DNA from: Burkholderiales bacterium
Lineage (GTDB): Bacteria; Pseudomonadota; Gammaproteobacteria; Burkholderiales; Casimicrobiaceae
Assembly (NCBI GenBank): GCA_905339295.1
Contig: CAJPFI010000024.1
Location: forward strand, 22,487 to 86,486
DNA length: 64,000 nucleotides
Direction: 5' to 3'
A program made the position numbers and the translations under genes. Position 1 is the stretch's first letter; every line of letters begins with the position of its first letter. This document shows positions 17,133 to 25,558 of this stretch, piece by piece. The notes under the pieces are model-generated. The model had not been told where the DNA came from, did not search any database, and saw nothing but the letters and a program-made list of their open reading frames with translations.

Positions 17133-17735
17133 CTAAGGCGCGCTTTGCAGGGCCAGCGTCGCGCTGGCGATGTCCTGGCTCACACGGGCAGCGGCACGGC
17201 TGTGGGCGGCCGCCAGCGCTTCGTAGCCGCTCTCCGTAACCGTTTCGCGCGCCGACGTGCGGCCGGTCTGCGTCCTGCCGTCCTTCGCCCGCCGCACCGT
17301 CCACACCGCGTCGAGCACCGTCGACTTGCCCGGCGTCGATTCGAACGTGCGGACTTCGATCGCCACGCGATAGTCCGGCTCGGTGGCGAGCGTCTGCGGG
17401 AACCGGACCACGCGCGGCGTGCCCAGGATCGCCACGAGGTTCTCGGCGACCGCGCGCGTCAGGCTGTCCTGCAGCGGCGACGCCCACCGGTTGAAATCGT
17501 CGAGCCGCACCTCGTTGGGGCCGGTGCTCACCACGAACTCCGGCCGGTCGACGACCGAGGGCACCGTCACCGGGCCCACCGCGATCACCAGCGTCGACGG
17601 CTGCGACGTGGACGTTGCTGTAGCCGTCGCCGTCGCGGCCAGCGTGTAGAACCGCGACGGCGGCGGCGTGCTGCATCCCGCCGCGAGCCCGACGGCGACG
17701 GAAAGTGCCGCAAGGGCAACTCGTAGGCGCATCAT
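17133..17735 (-). CDS. pqiC: PqiC-type membrane-integrity lipoprotein (ABC-type transport auxiliary)
   Basis: A 200-residue lipoprotein: signal peptide with lipobox LAAGC near residues 18-22, then STPPPSRFYTLA, the characteristic start of PqiC/YmbA. The mature domain shows VAVGPVTVPSVVDRPEFV-like strands and a central DDFNRWASPLQDSLTRAV segment typical of this outer-membrane-associated family. PqiC anchors the PqiB tunnel to the outer membrane in the PqiABC lipid transport system. The start ATG at 17735 overlaps the pqiB stop by four bases; the frame continues upstream only as overlap with pqiB. Confidence 0.88.
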   Translation of the reverse strand: MMRLRVALAALSVAVGLAAGCSTPPPSRFYTLAATATATATSTSQPSTLVIAVGPVTVPSVVDRPEFVVSTGPNEVRLDDFNRWASPLQDSLTRAVAENLVAILGTPRVVRFPQTLATEPDYRVAIEVRTFESTPGKSTVLDAVWTVRRAKDGRTQTGRTSARETVTESGYEALAAAHSRAAARVSQDIASATLALQSAP

Positions 17736-19414
17736 TTGGCCCCGCTCCTGTCTTCGAGCTTGCCGCGAATCGGCGATTCGGGGTGGCGCTCGAGGTAGTC
17801 GAGGAACACGCGCATGCTGCGAGCCGCGCGCGTGAACTCGTTCAGCGCGTCGCGCAGCTCCTGCTGCGCCGGCGCGTCGGGCCCGAGGAGCGTCGCATCC
17901 GCGTTCCTGAGCGTGCGCTCCATGCTCCCGAGCGCGCGGTGCAGCGCCTCGAGGTCGGCCTTGAGCGTCGGCACGAGCTCGGTGTCGACGCGCTTGATCA
18001 GGCTGGTCGCGCCGGTCAGCGCCTCGTCCAGCGACACGAGGTCTCTCCTGAGCTCGGTCGCGATCTGGTCGAGCGGGAGCTTGTCGATCTTGTCGAGGAT
18101 GCTCGCCAGCTTCGCCTCGAGGTCGACGAGGCCGCTCGGCACCACCGGCAACTCGGCCACGCCGCGGTTCGAGGTGATGCTCGCCTTGGCGGCCTTCGGG
18201 AAATAGTCGAAGGCGACGTAGAGCTGGCCGGTCAGCAGGCTGCCGGTCCTCAGCTGCGCGCGCAACCCGCGCTCGTCGACCATGCGCTGCAGGAACGCAT
18301 TGCGGCGCCTGTCGTCGCCCTTGAGGACCTGCTCGATCCGCGCCTGCTGGCCCGGGTCCTTGACGGTGAGCAGGCGCTCGGGATAGAAGGTGATCGTCAC
18401 GCGCGGGACGATGTTCGCCTTCTCCGGCTCGAAGTCGAAGCCGATGTCGACGACCTCGCCGATCTGCACGCCGAGGTAGGTCACGGGGGCGCCGACCGCG
18501 AGGCCGCGCAGCGACTCGTTGAAGCGGAGCACGTACAGGCGCGTCATCGCGTCGCGCGCCTTCATCGCGATGGCCCGGTCGTTGTAGAGCTGGAAGACCG
18601 CGGCGGACGTCGCGATCGTCGTGTCGTGCAGGAACGGCGGAGCGTCGAACGCGAGGCCGCCGACCAGCAGCGCCGCGAGCGACTCCGTGCGAACGTCCAC
18701 GCCGTTCGCATCGACGGTGACCTCGATCCCGCTCACGCGCCAGAACCGCGTGCCCAGGCTCACGAACTGGTCGTAGGGCGAATTGACGAACACGTGCAGC
18801 TCGACCGACTTGCCGTCCGGCGTGAGGTCGAAGCTGACGACCTGGCCCACCGGAAGGCGGCGGTAATAGACCGGCGAGCCCACCGCGAGCGAGCCGAGGT
18901 CGTCCGCCCTGAGCTTGTACTCGTGTCCCAGGCGGCCCGCGACGAACGGCGCCTTCTCCAGTCCCACGAAGTCGGTGTCCTCGACGGTCGACGTCCCGGG
19001 CTGGAAGCCGATGTAGTTGCCGGACAGCAGCGTGTTGAGCCCCGAGATCCCGCTGAGGCTGATCGTGGGGCGCACGACCCAGAACTGCGCGTCCTCGACC
19101 ATCAGGCCGGCCGCGCGTTTGCTCATCTTGGCCGTGACCTCGACGTTCGCGTAGTCCTCGGTGAACTGCACGGTCTTCACCTGGCCGATGATCACGTCCT
19201 TGTACTTGATGAACGTCTTGCCTGCTTCGATACCTTCGGCGGCCCGGAAGATGATCGTGATCGTCGGGCCCTCGGCGCGGATGCGCTGCACGACGATCCC
19301 GATGCCCACCAGCACCGCGAGCACCGGGATGATCCACACGATGGACAGCCGGCTGCGCCGGGGCTTCACCACCATCGCTTGCGGCAGTTCGACGTCGTCG
19401 TTGGGTTCAGCCAC
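17732..19414 (-). CDS. pqiB: PqiB-type MCE (MlaD) domain protein
   Basis: A 560-residue protein with one N-terminal membrane anchor (about residues 22-44) and three MCE/MlaD modules. They begin near residue 48 (GPTITIIFRAAEGIEAGKT), near residue 165 (LGSLAVGSPVYYRRLPVGQV) and near residue 290 (RLYVLRFNESLRGLAVGAP). Each shows the G-x-P-V/I-x-Y-x-G/L-V-x-V-G-x-V pattern. A long helical C-terminal region (about 430-545) forms the periplasm-spanning needle in E. coli PqiB, and length agrees. It overlaps pqiA and pqiC, indicating one operon for phospholipid transport between the membranes. Confidence 0.92.
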   Translation of the reverse strand: MAEPNDDVELPQAMVVKPRRSRLSIVWIIPVLAVLVGIGIVVQRIRAEGPTITIIFRAAEGIEAGKTFIKYKDVIIGQVKTVQFTEDYANVEVTAKMSKRAAGLMVEDAQFWVVRPTISLSGISGLNTLLSGNYIGFQPGTSTVEDTDFVGLEKAPFVAGRLGHEYKLRADDLGSLAVGSPVYYRRLPVGQVVSFDLTPDGKSVELHVFVNSPYDQFVSLGTRFWRVSGIEVTVDANGVDVRTESLAALLVGGLAFDAPPFLHDTTIATSAAVFQLYNDRAIAMKARDAMTRLYVLRFNESLRGLAVGAPVTYLGVQIGEVVDIGFDFEPEKANIVPRVTITFYPERLLTVKDPGQQARIEQVLKGDDRRRNAFLQRMVDERGLRAQLRTGSLLTGQLYVAFDYFPKAAKASITSNRGVAELPVVPSGLVDLEAKLASILDKIDKLPLDQIATELRRDLVSLDEALTGATSLIKRVDTELVPTLKADLEALHRALGSMERTLRNADATLLGPDAPAQQELRDALNEFTRAARSMRVFLDYLERHPESPIRGKLEDRSGAK

Positions 19415-20720
19415 GCGGACTCCGTTGCGTCACGACAGGGTTCCAGATCAGGCGCGGATCGAACGTGTGGGCGGCGATCATCGTCAGCACCACGACCGCC
19501 ATGAAGTACATCACGCCGATGCCCGGCGCCACCGACATCAGCGGGTCGAGCTGCACCAGCGCCGTGATGAACGCGACGACGAAGACGTCGAGCATCGACC
19601 AGCGGCCGACCAGCTCGACCAGCCGGTACAGCCGCGTCCGGTCGTGGTTGCTCGTGATCGAGCCCCGCTGCACCGTGACCATCAGGTAGCCCAGCGCCAC
19701 CAGCTTGCCGAGCGGCACGACCACGCTCGCGACCAGCACGATCAGCGCCAGCACCCACGACCCGTCCTGGTAGAGGAACACGACCCCCTGGAGGATCGTC
19801 GACGGCTCGGTCGATCCGAGCGTCGTCGACACCAGCACGGGAAACGCATTGGCCGGAACGAACAGGATCGCCGCGGCGATCACCAGCGCCCACGTCGTCT
19901 GGATCGAGAAATGGTGCCGCGTCGCCAGCGTGGCTCCGCAGCGGGGGCAATGCCCGAGCTGGTCCGGCCCGGCCGGGCGGGACAGGAGCCCGCAGGTCGT
20001 GCACGACGCGAGCCCCGGATGCGCCGAGACCCAGGGACTGTCCGGCGCTCGGCCGCCCGGTCCCGCGCGTCGCGGTCGAAGGTCTGGCGGCAGCGTCCCG
20101 TCGGCCCAGACGACCCGGCTCCAGATCGCCCGGGGCTCGAAGATCGAGGAGGTGACGGCGAGCAGCACAACGAGCAGGCCCACGGCGAACAGCCCGATGC
20201 CCGGGATGACCGTCGCGAGATGCGCGATCTTGATGAGCGCCACCAGGATGCCGAGCAGCATCACCTCGCTCATCGACCAGGGCTGGACGAGCGTCGCCAT
20301 GCGCAGCAGCCGGCCGACCCAGCGCGGGGCGGGCGTCCGCGTCGCCCCGAGCAGGACGGCCAGCATGAACGCGATGAACGCTCCGGGCGCGATCACGGCG
20401 CAGAACGCCACCATCACGGCGGTGATCTCGCTGCCCTGCGTCCACATCTCCTGCGCGCCGCCGAGGATCGTCGTCGACGCTTCGCGTCCGGCCGCCGAGA
20501 GACCCATCAGCGGGGTCGTGTTGGCGATCAGGAAGACCACCGCGGCCGCCACGCTCAACGCCAGCGGGCGGCCGATCGGATCGACCGGGTTTCGCGCGAT
20601 GGTGACGCGGCACCGCGCGCAGCGGGCGCTCCCGCCCGGCACGAGCGGCGGGATGGATTGCTGCAACTCGCAATCCGGGCACGCGACCGTGTCCAGGGCG
20701 CGGTGGCGCATCGCGTTCAT
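19407..20720 (-). CDS. pqiA: PqiA-type inner membrane protein with two zinc-ribbon modules
   Basis: A 437-residue membrane protein with the duplicated PqiA layout. Each half starts with a rubredoxin-like metal site (CPDC...CARC near residues 14-37 and CTTC...CPRC near residues 225-245) and continues with about four membrane segments. Repeated NTTPLMG and NAFPVLV-like motifs occur at the start of the first helix of each half. It is the inner-membrane component of PqiABC. The start at 20720 (MNAMRHRAL) leaves a second in-frame ATG three codons later as an alternative. It overlaps pqiB by eight bases. Confidence 0.92.
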   Translation of the reverse strand: MNAMRHRALDTVACPDCELQQSIPPLVPGGSARCARCRVTIARNPVDPIGRPLALSVAAAVVFLIANTTPLMGLSAAGREASTTILGGAQEMWTQGSEITAVMVAFCAVIAPGAFIAFMLAVLLGATRTPAPRWVGRLLRMATLVQPWSMSEVMLLGILVALIKIAHLATVIPGIGLFAVGLLVVLLAVTSSIFEPRAIWSRVVWADGTLPPDLRPRRAGPGGRAPDSPWVSAHPGLASCTTCGLLSRPAGPDQLGHCPRCGATLATRHHFSIQTTWALVIAAAILFVPANAFPVLVSTTLGSTEPSTILQGVVFLYQDGSWVLALIVLVASVVVPLGKLVALGYLMVTVQRGSITSNHDRTRLYRLVELVGRWSMLDVFVVAFITALVQLDPLMSVAPGIGVMYFMAVVVLTMIAAHTFDPRLIWNPVVTQRSPRG

Positions 20721-21411
20721 GGTGCCTGCAGCTTCGTCATGCCTGGGCGTTGTCGGATCCGGCGGGACGGGGTCGCCTGCCCCCCTTTCGCAGCCGCGAA
20801 GACCGCGGCGTGGCGAGGCGCATGGGTCGCGCCGGCGTCGCCGGCAGGCGAGCGTCCCCGAGCCTTATATCAGACCTCGGGCGCCACGCACGCCGGGGGG
20901 ACGAATGGCGGTCTCGAAAAGTCGCGAACGCGGCCGAATTCCAACACCGTCACGGCGGTCCGGCCGCGGCGCGCCGAACATGCACGCAGTGGCGCCGATC
21001 GGGAGCATCGCGCAGCACGCCGGGTTGATCGCCCGTACGTTCGCGCATTCGCTCGGTCCCGTCGCGCCAATCGCGACCGACGACGACGCGGGTCCATCTC
21101 CCGTGTCGTAGGGGTCACCGGTCGGGGCGCATCACCACGCACCACTCGGCGGCGGAGTTGCAGACTGCCTGCCATGCCGCCGATGAAGGTTCGCCGATCC
21201 ATCGCCGAACGTCCCCGCTGACGTCGTCGGGCCCGGCGACAGTACGCTTGCCCAGGGTCGGCGGCCTCGTTGCCGCTTGCCGTTCGTGGCGCGCCGCGGC
21301 CGGCGCGGAGCGGCCTTGCGGCGGGGCGTCTTGACTGTCCGAAAGCGGACGTCGCGCAACCCGCGTCGCCACGCGTCGCCACCTGTCGCTCCGCCGGATT
21401 CCTGGGTCACG
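20721..21411. other. Intergenic region without supported gene
   Basis: About 690 bases between the pqiA start and the GlxA-type gene end. The open frames are antisense to each other, Arg-rich and without ribosome-binding sites. I found no strong hairpin or promoter; the pqi promoter should lie near 20721-20800 but no convincing boxes are visible. Confidence 0.45.
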
Positions 21412-22503
21412 CTATGGAACCGCCCGCCGCTCCGACGCCGAAGTGCTGCGCGGCCCTCGGCCAAAGGCCCTCCGGTACTGGGCGGGGGCGAGCCCGGTCC
21501 GCCTCTTGAACAGCCGCCGGAAGAACGAGGCGTCCTCGTAACCGACTTCGGCGCTGATCTCGTCCGCCGGGCGGGAGGTGGATTCGAGCTGGCGCTTGGC
21601 CTCCTCGATCCGAAGGTTCTGAACGTAGTCGATCAGCGTCATGCCCGTCGCCTGCCTGAAGCGCCGCTTGAGCGTCCGTTCGGGAAGTCGGGAATGCATG
21701 ACCGCACGGGCGACGGCCCCGGATTCGCGGTAGTGCCCGGCCAGCCACTCCTCGCACGCCTGCACGATCGCGTCCGCATGGCCTTGCGGTCGCACGAGCG
21801 GCGCGTAGGGAAGCTGACCTTCGGTGTGCAGCTTGAGCAGGTAGACCTTGGCGATGCGCATCGCCTCCCCCGGGCTTGCGTGGCGCGCGATGATGTGGAG
21901 CGCAAGATCGTGCCAGCTGGTCGTGCCACCGGCGGTGACGATGCGTCCGCTCGTGTCCGCGAAGCAGAGGGTCGGCTCGGGGCGAAACCGGATCTGCGGA
22001 TAGTGGCGCCGGAAGAGGTCCTGGTACCCCCAATGCGACGTCGCCTCGCGCCCGTCCAGCAATCCCGTCTCGGCGAGCATCAGTGACCCGGAGCAGGCGG
22101 AATAGACATGGGATCCCGTTCGGTAACGCGTCCGAATCCACTCGAGCAGCGCCGGGTATCGTCCGGAAGGCGGCTCGTCCGGGCCGAGCCAGAGCTCCGG
22201 CAGCACGATGACGTCCGCGCGCGGATCATCGCGAACGGCGACATCGGGGACGACCGGCACACCGTTGCCGCAGCGAAAGGCCCGCGCATGCGCGCCGACG
22301 ATCCGCACGCGGAACGGCTGGCTTGCATCCTCCGAACGCGCGAGCGTCTGCCAGAGATTGCCCGCGGCCGTGAGCACGTCGACCATGCCGTAGAGGGCGG
22401 AGCCCGCGGTCTCCGGCACGGCGACGATCAGGGTCTCGACGGGTGCCTTCCGGCGTACGGTGCGCAAGCGGGTCTCCTGGCACGAAAGAACCGGTTTCGG
22501 CAA
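21412..22503 (-). CDS. GlxA-type transcriptional regulator (DJ-1/PfpI plus AraC helix-turn-helix)
   Basis: A 363-residue regulator. The N-terminal DJ-1/PfpI-like domain (about residues 22-205; VETLIVAVPETAGSALYGM, then VYSACSGSLMLAETGLLDG near residue 132) is followed by an AraC/XylS DNA-binding domain (about 245-345; SRLPERTLKRRFRQATG, ISAEVGYEDASFFRRLFKR). The AC/S nucleophile-elbow sequence resembles the DJ-1 fold but such regulators are not known proteases. It is divergent from the OsmC gene with a 108-base gap, so it probably controls it. Confidence 0.9.
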   Translation of the reverse strand: MPKPVLSCQETRLRTVRRKAPVETLIVAVPETAGSALYGMVDVLTAAGNLWQTLARSEDASQPFRVRIVGAHARAFRCGNGVPVVPDVAVRDDPRADVIVLPELWLGPDEPPSGRYPALLEWIRTRYRTGSHVYSACSGSLMLAETGLLDGREATSHWGYQDLFRRHYPQIRFRPEPTLCFADTSGRIVTAGGTTSWHDLALHIIARHASPGEAMRIAKVYLLKLHTEGQLPYAPLVRPQGHADAIVQACEEWLAGHYRESGAVARAVMHSRLPERTLKRRFRQATGMTLIDYVQNLRIEEAKRQLESTSRPADEISAEVGYEDASFFRRLFKRRTGLAPAQYRRAFGRGPRSTSASERRAVP

Positions 22504-22611
22504 ATCTCCCGCTTACCGGGCGCGACGTCAACCCCTATCGTGGCGGCATCCGGGATCGACGCGGTTCGTCGGGACCGGCAACCCCCCAACGCCATCGAAA
22601 GGAGACGACAC

Positions 22612-23211
22612 ATGGAAACCCAAGCCGCGGTCCAACGCACCGGGAAGTCGCAAGCGAATCGGATGAACGGACTCGACCTCGACAGGATGCGCGAGACGAT
22701 CGAGGCCCTGAAGAGCAGCCCGGTACTCGCCAGGTTCGAGTTCCGCGCACGGAACAAGTGGATCGACGGCGGCGAGAACCGCTCGACGATCAAGGGCTTC
22801 TACGGCGCGGGCGCCGAGGACGCCTCGCGGGCGAAGCCGTTCGTCTTCACCAACGGAGAGCCCCCGGTGCTCCTGGGGAACAACGAGGGCGCCAACCCGG
22901 TGGAGTTCCTCCTGCACGCGCTCGCCGGCTGCGTGACCACCACGACGGTCCTGCACGCGGCCGCACGCGGCATCCGCATCGAGTCCATGTCGACCGAACT
23001 CGTGGGCGACATCGATCTCCAGGGGTTGCTGGGACTCGACGACGCCGTCGCTCCCGGCTACCGCGAGATCCGGATCAAGGTGGACATCAAGGCGGACTGC
23101 AGCGACGAGGAGCTCGACGCGCTGCTCGGCTACGCCCAGCAGCACTCGCCGGTCTGCAACACGGTGTGCCGCCCCGTCCCGGTGGTCATCGAACGGGTCG
23201 CGAGTCGATAA
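22612..23211 (+). CDS. OsmC family protein
   Basis: A 199-residue OsmC/Ohr-fold protein. The conserved pieces are GNNEGANPVEFLLHALAGCVTT near residues 86-107 (with the first redox Cys) and the second Cys in HSPVCNTVCRP near 180. OsmC-type proteins are thiol peroxidases, though this longer subgroup is uncharacterised. The ATG at 22612 has AAAGGAG seven bases upstream; the frame is open further upstream only as antisense to the regulator. An 11-bp hairpin follows the gene. Divergence from the GlxA-type regulator suggests that regulator controls it. Confidence 0.88.
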   Translation: METQAAVQRTGKSQANRMNGLDLDRMRETIEALKSSPVLARFEFRARNKWIDGGENRSTIKGFYGAGAEDASRAKPFVFTNGEPPVLLGNNEGANPVEFLLHALAGCVTTTTVLHAAARGIRIESMSTELVGDIDLQGLLGLDDAVAPGYREIRIKVDIKADCSDEELDALLGYAQQHSPVCNTVCRPVPVVIERVASR

Positions 23212-23223
23212 CGGCAAGCGAGA

Positions 23224-23251
23224 GGGCCGCCGGGCGCCATCCCGGCGGCCC
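23224..23251 (+). terminator. Hairpin downstream of OsmC gene
   Basis: A perfect 11-bp GC-rich stem (gggccgccggg at 23224-23234 with 23241-23251) and 6-base loop start 12 bases after the OsmC stop codon. No T-run follows, so it is either a weak intrinsic terminator or an mRNA-stabilising end. Confidence 0.6.
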
Positions 23252-23341
23252 GACAGCCTCGGCTACTTGACCCCGCACGAATTCAAGCAGCACCATCCGC
23301 CCATTCAGGACCACCCACCCCGAGCCATTCCCCAGGAATGA

Positions 23342-23779
23342 TTGGCTCGAAATTCCGGACTCAGGTCAATCGAGGCGCGGCGCGGGAGCGATCCCGTCTT
23401 CGTCTTTACCTACCGGGGCAAGCCGCTGCAAGAGCTCCACAACACGGCATGGCAAAACGCTTGGAAGAAAGCCGGACTCCCTCGGGAGGCGGGCATCCTT
23501 CGCGGCGTGCATAACCTGCGGCACACCTTCGGGCGCAGGTTGCGGGGTGCGGGCGTTCCGCTCGAAACCCGCAAGACGCTCCTGGGCCATGCGATCGGCG
23601 ATATCACGACCCACTACTCGGCAGCCGAGTTGCGCGAGCTTCTCGACGCCGCCGAGCGCATCAACGAACGGGGGAACACCGAGACACCGACGCTCACGCT
23701 TGTCGGACGCGTGCAGGCTGTCGGAAATGTGTCGGAAAAAGAAAAAGGGCTAGCGAGAGAATCTGCGCTAACCCTTTGA
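23342..23779 (+). pseudogene. Truncated tyrosine recombinase (phage-type integrase), C-terminal half
   Basis: The open frame from TTG 23342 encodes 145 residues matching only the C-terminal catalytic half of a tyrosine integrase. It has GRHT-like HNLRHTFGRRLRGAG (His-x-x-Arg), LLGHAIGDIT (second His) and THYSAAE (the Tyr nucleophile). The N-terminal core-binding part and the first catalytic Arg box are missing, and upstream sequence to the OsmC terminator does not supply them. It therefore looks like a remnant of an integrated element. Its end lies 5 bases from the tRNA-Arg 3' end, the usual attachment site for such enzymes. Its last 12 codons overlap the tRNA terminator. Confidence 0.8.
23734..23777 (-). 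terminator. Intrinsic terminator of tRNA-Arg
   Basis: On the minus strand, seven bases after the tRNA 3' end, a 12-bp stem with one mismatch (23766-23777 with 23744-23755) and 10-base loop is followed by a T-rich stretch (TTTTTCTTTTTCC, read leftward from about 23746). This is a classical Rho-independent terminator. It lies inside the 3' end of the integrase remnant. Confidence 0.8.
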
Positions 23780-23783
23780 TTAT

Positions 23784-23860
23784 TGGCGCGCCCGGCAGGA
23801 TTTGAACCCACGACCCCCTGGTTCGTAGCCAGGTACTCTATCCAACTGAGCTACGGGCGC
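23784..23860 (-). tRNA. tRNA-Arg (anticodon ACG)
   Basis: The minus strand folds as a full cloverleaf of 77 bases: acceptor GCGCCCG paired with CGGGCGC, a D-arm with AGCTCAGTTGGATAGAG, anticodon stem CCTGG with loop CTACGAA (anticodon ACG), TTCAAATCC T-loop and an encoded CCA (23784-23786). The -10-like TATAAT lies just upstream at 23871-23876 and a terminator follows. Confidence 0.97.
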
Positions 23861-23870
23861 GAAGCCTTTC

Positions 23871-23876
23871 ATTATA
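23871..23876 (-). promoter_or_regulatory. -10 box of tRNA-Arg
   Basis: A perfect TATAAT on the minus strand lies 10 bases before the tRNA 5' end and six bases after the stop codon of the phospholipase-D family gene. A matching -35 box is not evident; it would fall inside the coding end of that gene. Confidence 0.6.
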
Positions 23877-23881
23877 CCGGA

Positions 23882-25366
23882 TCAGTCCGCCGGGTCGCCA
23901 GCGTCCGGGTCCGCCTCGGGGACCGGCTCCGGCTGCGTCCGCTTGAGCGAGAACGCCTTGATCAGCCACGCGATTCCCATCCAGGTGGCGACCACGGCCA
24001 GCGGCCAGGCGATGACCGAGGGCCAGAATGCGGCCACGCCGCCCAGCCCGATCGCGACGATCGACATCTTCACCAGCAACCCGGCTTCGGCGGGGCCGAG
24101 CGGCCGGCGATTGGTCAGCGCCGCGGACAGCGTGCTGCCCATGCTGACCGCGCCGGCCGCCGCGCGCCCTGCACTGCCCGAGGGCGCGCGGCGCACGTCG
24201 ACCGGCTCGGCGTCCCCGGTCGGGCGGACGCGATGGCGGCGGGTCAGGACGATCTCGGTGGAATGCGCGAGGTCGGCCAGGTACTGGTCGGCCATGAGTC
24301 CCGCAAACGCGCGATCCTGGATCGCGACGTCGAGCTCGTAGTTGCCCATCCAGCTCGCCAGATTGAGGTTGGTCGAGCCGACGCGCGCCCACACGCCGTC
24401 CGCGACCGCGGTCTTCGCGTGCAGCATCGTGCCGTTCCACTCGAACACGCGCACGCCGCCGTCGAGCAGCGGCTTGTACCCGGCGCGCGATACCGGCGAG
24501 ATCATCGGGATGTCGGACGCGCCCGGCACGAGCAGGCGCACGTCGAGACCGTCGCGCGCGGCGGCCGCGAGCGCCTGCACGTACGCCGCGGTCCCGACGA
24601 AGTACGCGTCGGTCAGCCACAGGTATTCGCGCGCCACCGACGCGATCGTGAGGTCGAGTCGGTAGGTGCCGGCGGCATTGGGCGTCCCGGCGACCACGCG
24701 CAGCGTCACGTCGCCCGCCTCGGGAATCGTCGCGGGATCGGACAGGAACTCGGGGCCCAGCTCCTCGCCGGCCACGTCCCACACGAGCGCGAACGCGCGC
24801 TGGAGCGCGGCCACGGCGGGTCCTTCGACCGCGATGCCGGTGTCGCGCCACGGCTCGAGCCGCTTCGCCGGATTGCCCTGCCACTTGGCGCTCACGCACA
24901 GGCCGCTCACGAACCCGATCCGGTCGTCGATGGTGATCGTCTTGCGGTGATCGCGCGAGAGCCACGCCAGCGGGCTCGCGAGCCCGGGCGCATTGAACAT
25001 CCGCATCTCGGCACCGGTCCCGTCCAGCGCCTTCCACGCGTTCTTGCCTCGCCTGCCGCCGAGCCAGTCGACCAGCACCTTGACGGCCACTCCGGCGCGC
25101 GCGCGCTCGGCGAGCGCCTCGGCGAACGCGCGACCGATGTCGTCGTCGTCGACGATGTACATCTCGAACAGGATCGCGCGCCGCGCGCTGCGGATCGCCT
25201 CGAGCCACGCCGGGAAGTTCTCGTGCGCGTCGATGAGCAGCCGAACCGCGTTGCCGTGGATCGCGTCGGCGCCGGTCGTGCGCAGGAACGCGCGCTCGGC
25301 CAGCACCGAGGAGTCCTCGGCCGTGACCGGCGCGGCAGCGATGGCGGGATGGTCGTCGGCGATCAT
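23882..25366 (-). CDS. Phospholipase D / cardiolipin synthase family protein
   Basis: A 494-residue member of the PLD superfamily with two HKD motifs: HRKTITIDD (His140, Lys142, Asp147) and HAKTAVADG (His316, Lys318, Asp323), each followed by a G-S-x-N/L pattern (VGSTNLNLASW). This layout fits cardiolipin synthase-type phosphatidyltransferases. Unlike ClsA, the N terminus lacks two membrane helices; instead two hydrophobic helices lie near the C terminus (about residues 430-470, LVKMSIVAIGLGGVAAFWP and VIAWPLAVVATWMGIAWLI). It may act at the inner membrane. It reads toward tRNA-Arg and ends 21 bases from it. Confidence 0.88.
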   Translation of the reverse strand: MIADDHPAIAAAPVTAEDSSVLAERAFLRTTGADAIHGNAVRLLIDAHENFPAWLEAIRSARRAILFEMYIVDDDDIGRAFAEALAERARAGVAVKVLVDWLGGRRGKNAWKALDGTGAEMRMFNAPGLASPLAWLSRDHRKTITIDDRIGFVSGLCVSAKWQGNPAKRLEPWRDTGIAVEGPAVAALQRAFALVWDVAGEELGPEFLSDPATIPEAGDVTLRVVAGTPNAAGTYRLDLTIASVAREYLWLTDAYFVGTAAYVQALAAAARDGLDVRLLVPGASDIPMISPVSRAGYKPLLDGGVRVFEWNGTMLHAKTAVADGVWARVGSTNLNLASWMGNYELDVAIQDRAFAGLMADQYLADLAHSTEIVLTRRHRVRPTGDAEPVDVRRAPSGSAGRAAAGAVSMGSTLSAALTNRRPLGPAEAGLLVKMSIVAIGLGGVAAFWPSVIAWPLAVVATWMGIAWLIKAFSLKRTQPEPVPEADPDAGDPAD

Positions 25367-25558
25367 CGCGGGCGGTCGCGCCGCGATGCGGTTTCGTCGC
25401 GGCGACGTTAAGGTATCACGCCGGCACGATGACGCATGAAGGCCGTGCGCCCCATTGCGCCTCCCGACCGGCGCAGGCGATACCGTCGCGGCGCGCCCGC
25501 CCGCCCCGGCGATGCGGCCGCCGGCGGGCGCGCGACGCGCCCGAAGCCTGTCGTCGCG

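Noticed and set aside
23783..23900. Plus-strand peptide beginning MARPAGFEPTTPWFV
   Set aside because: This is the well-known spurious translation of the antisense strand of tRNA-Arg, not a protein.
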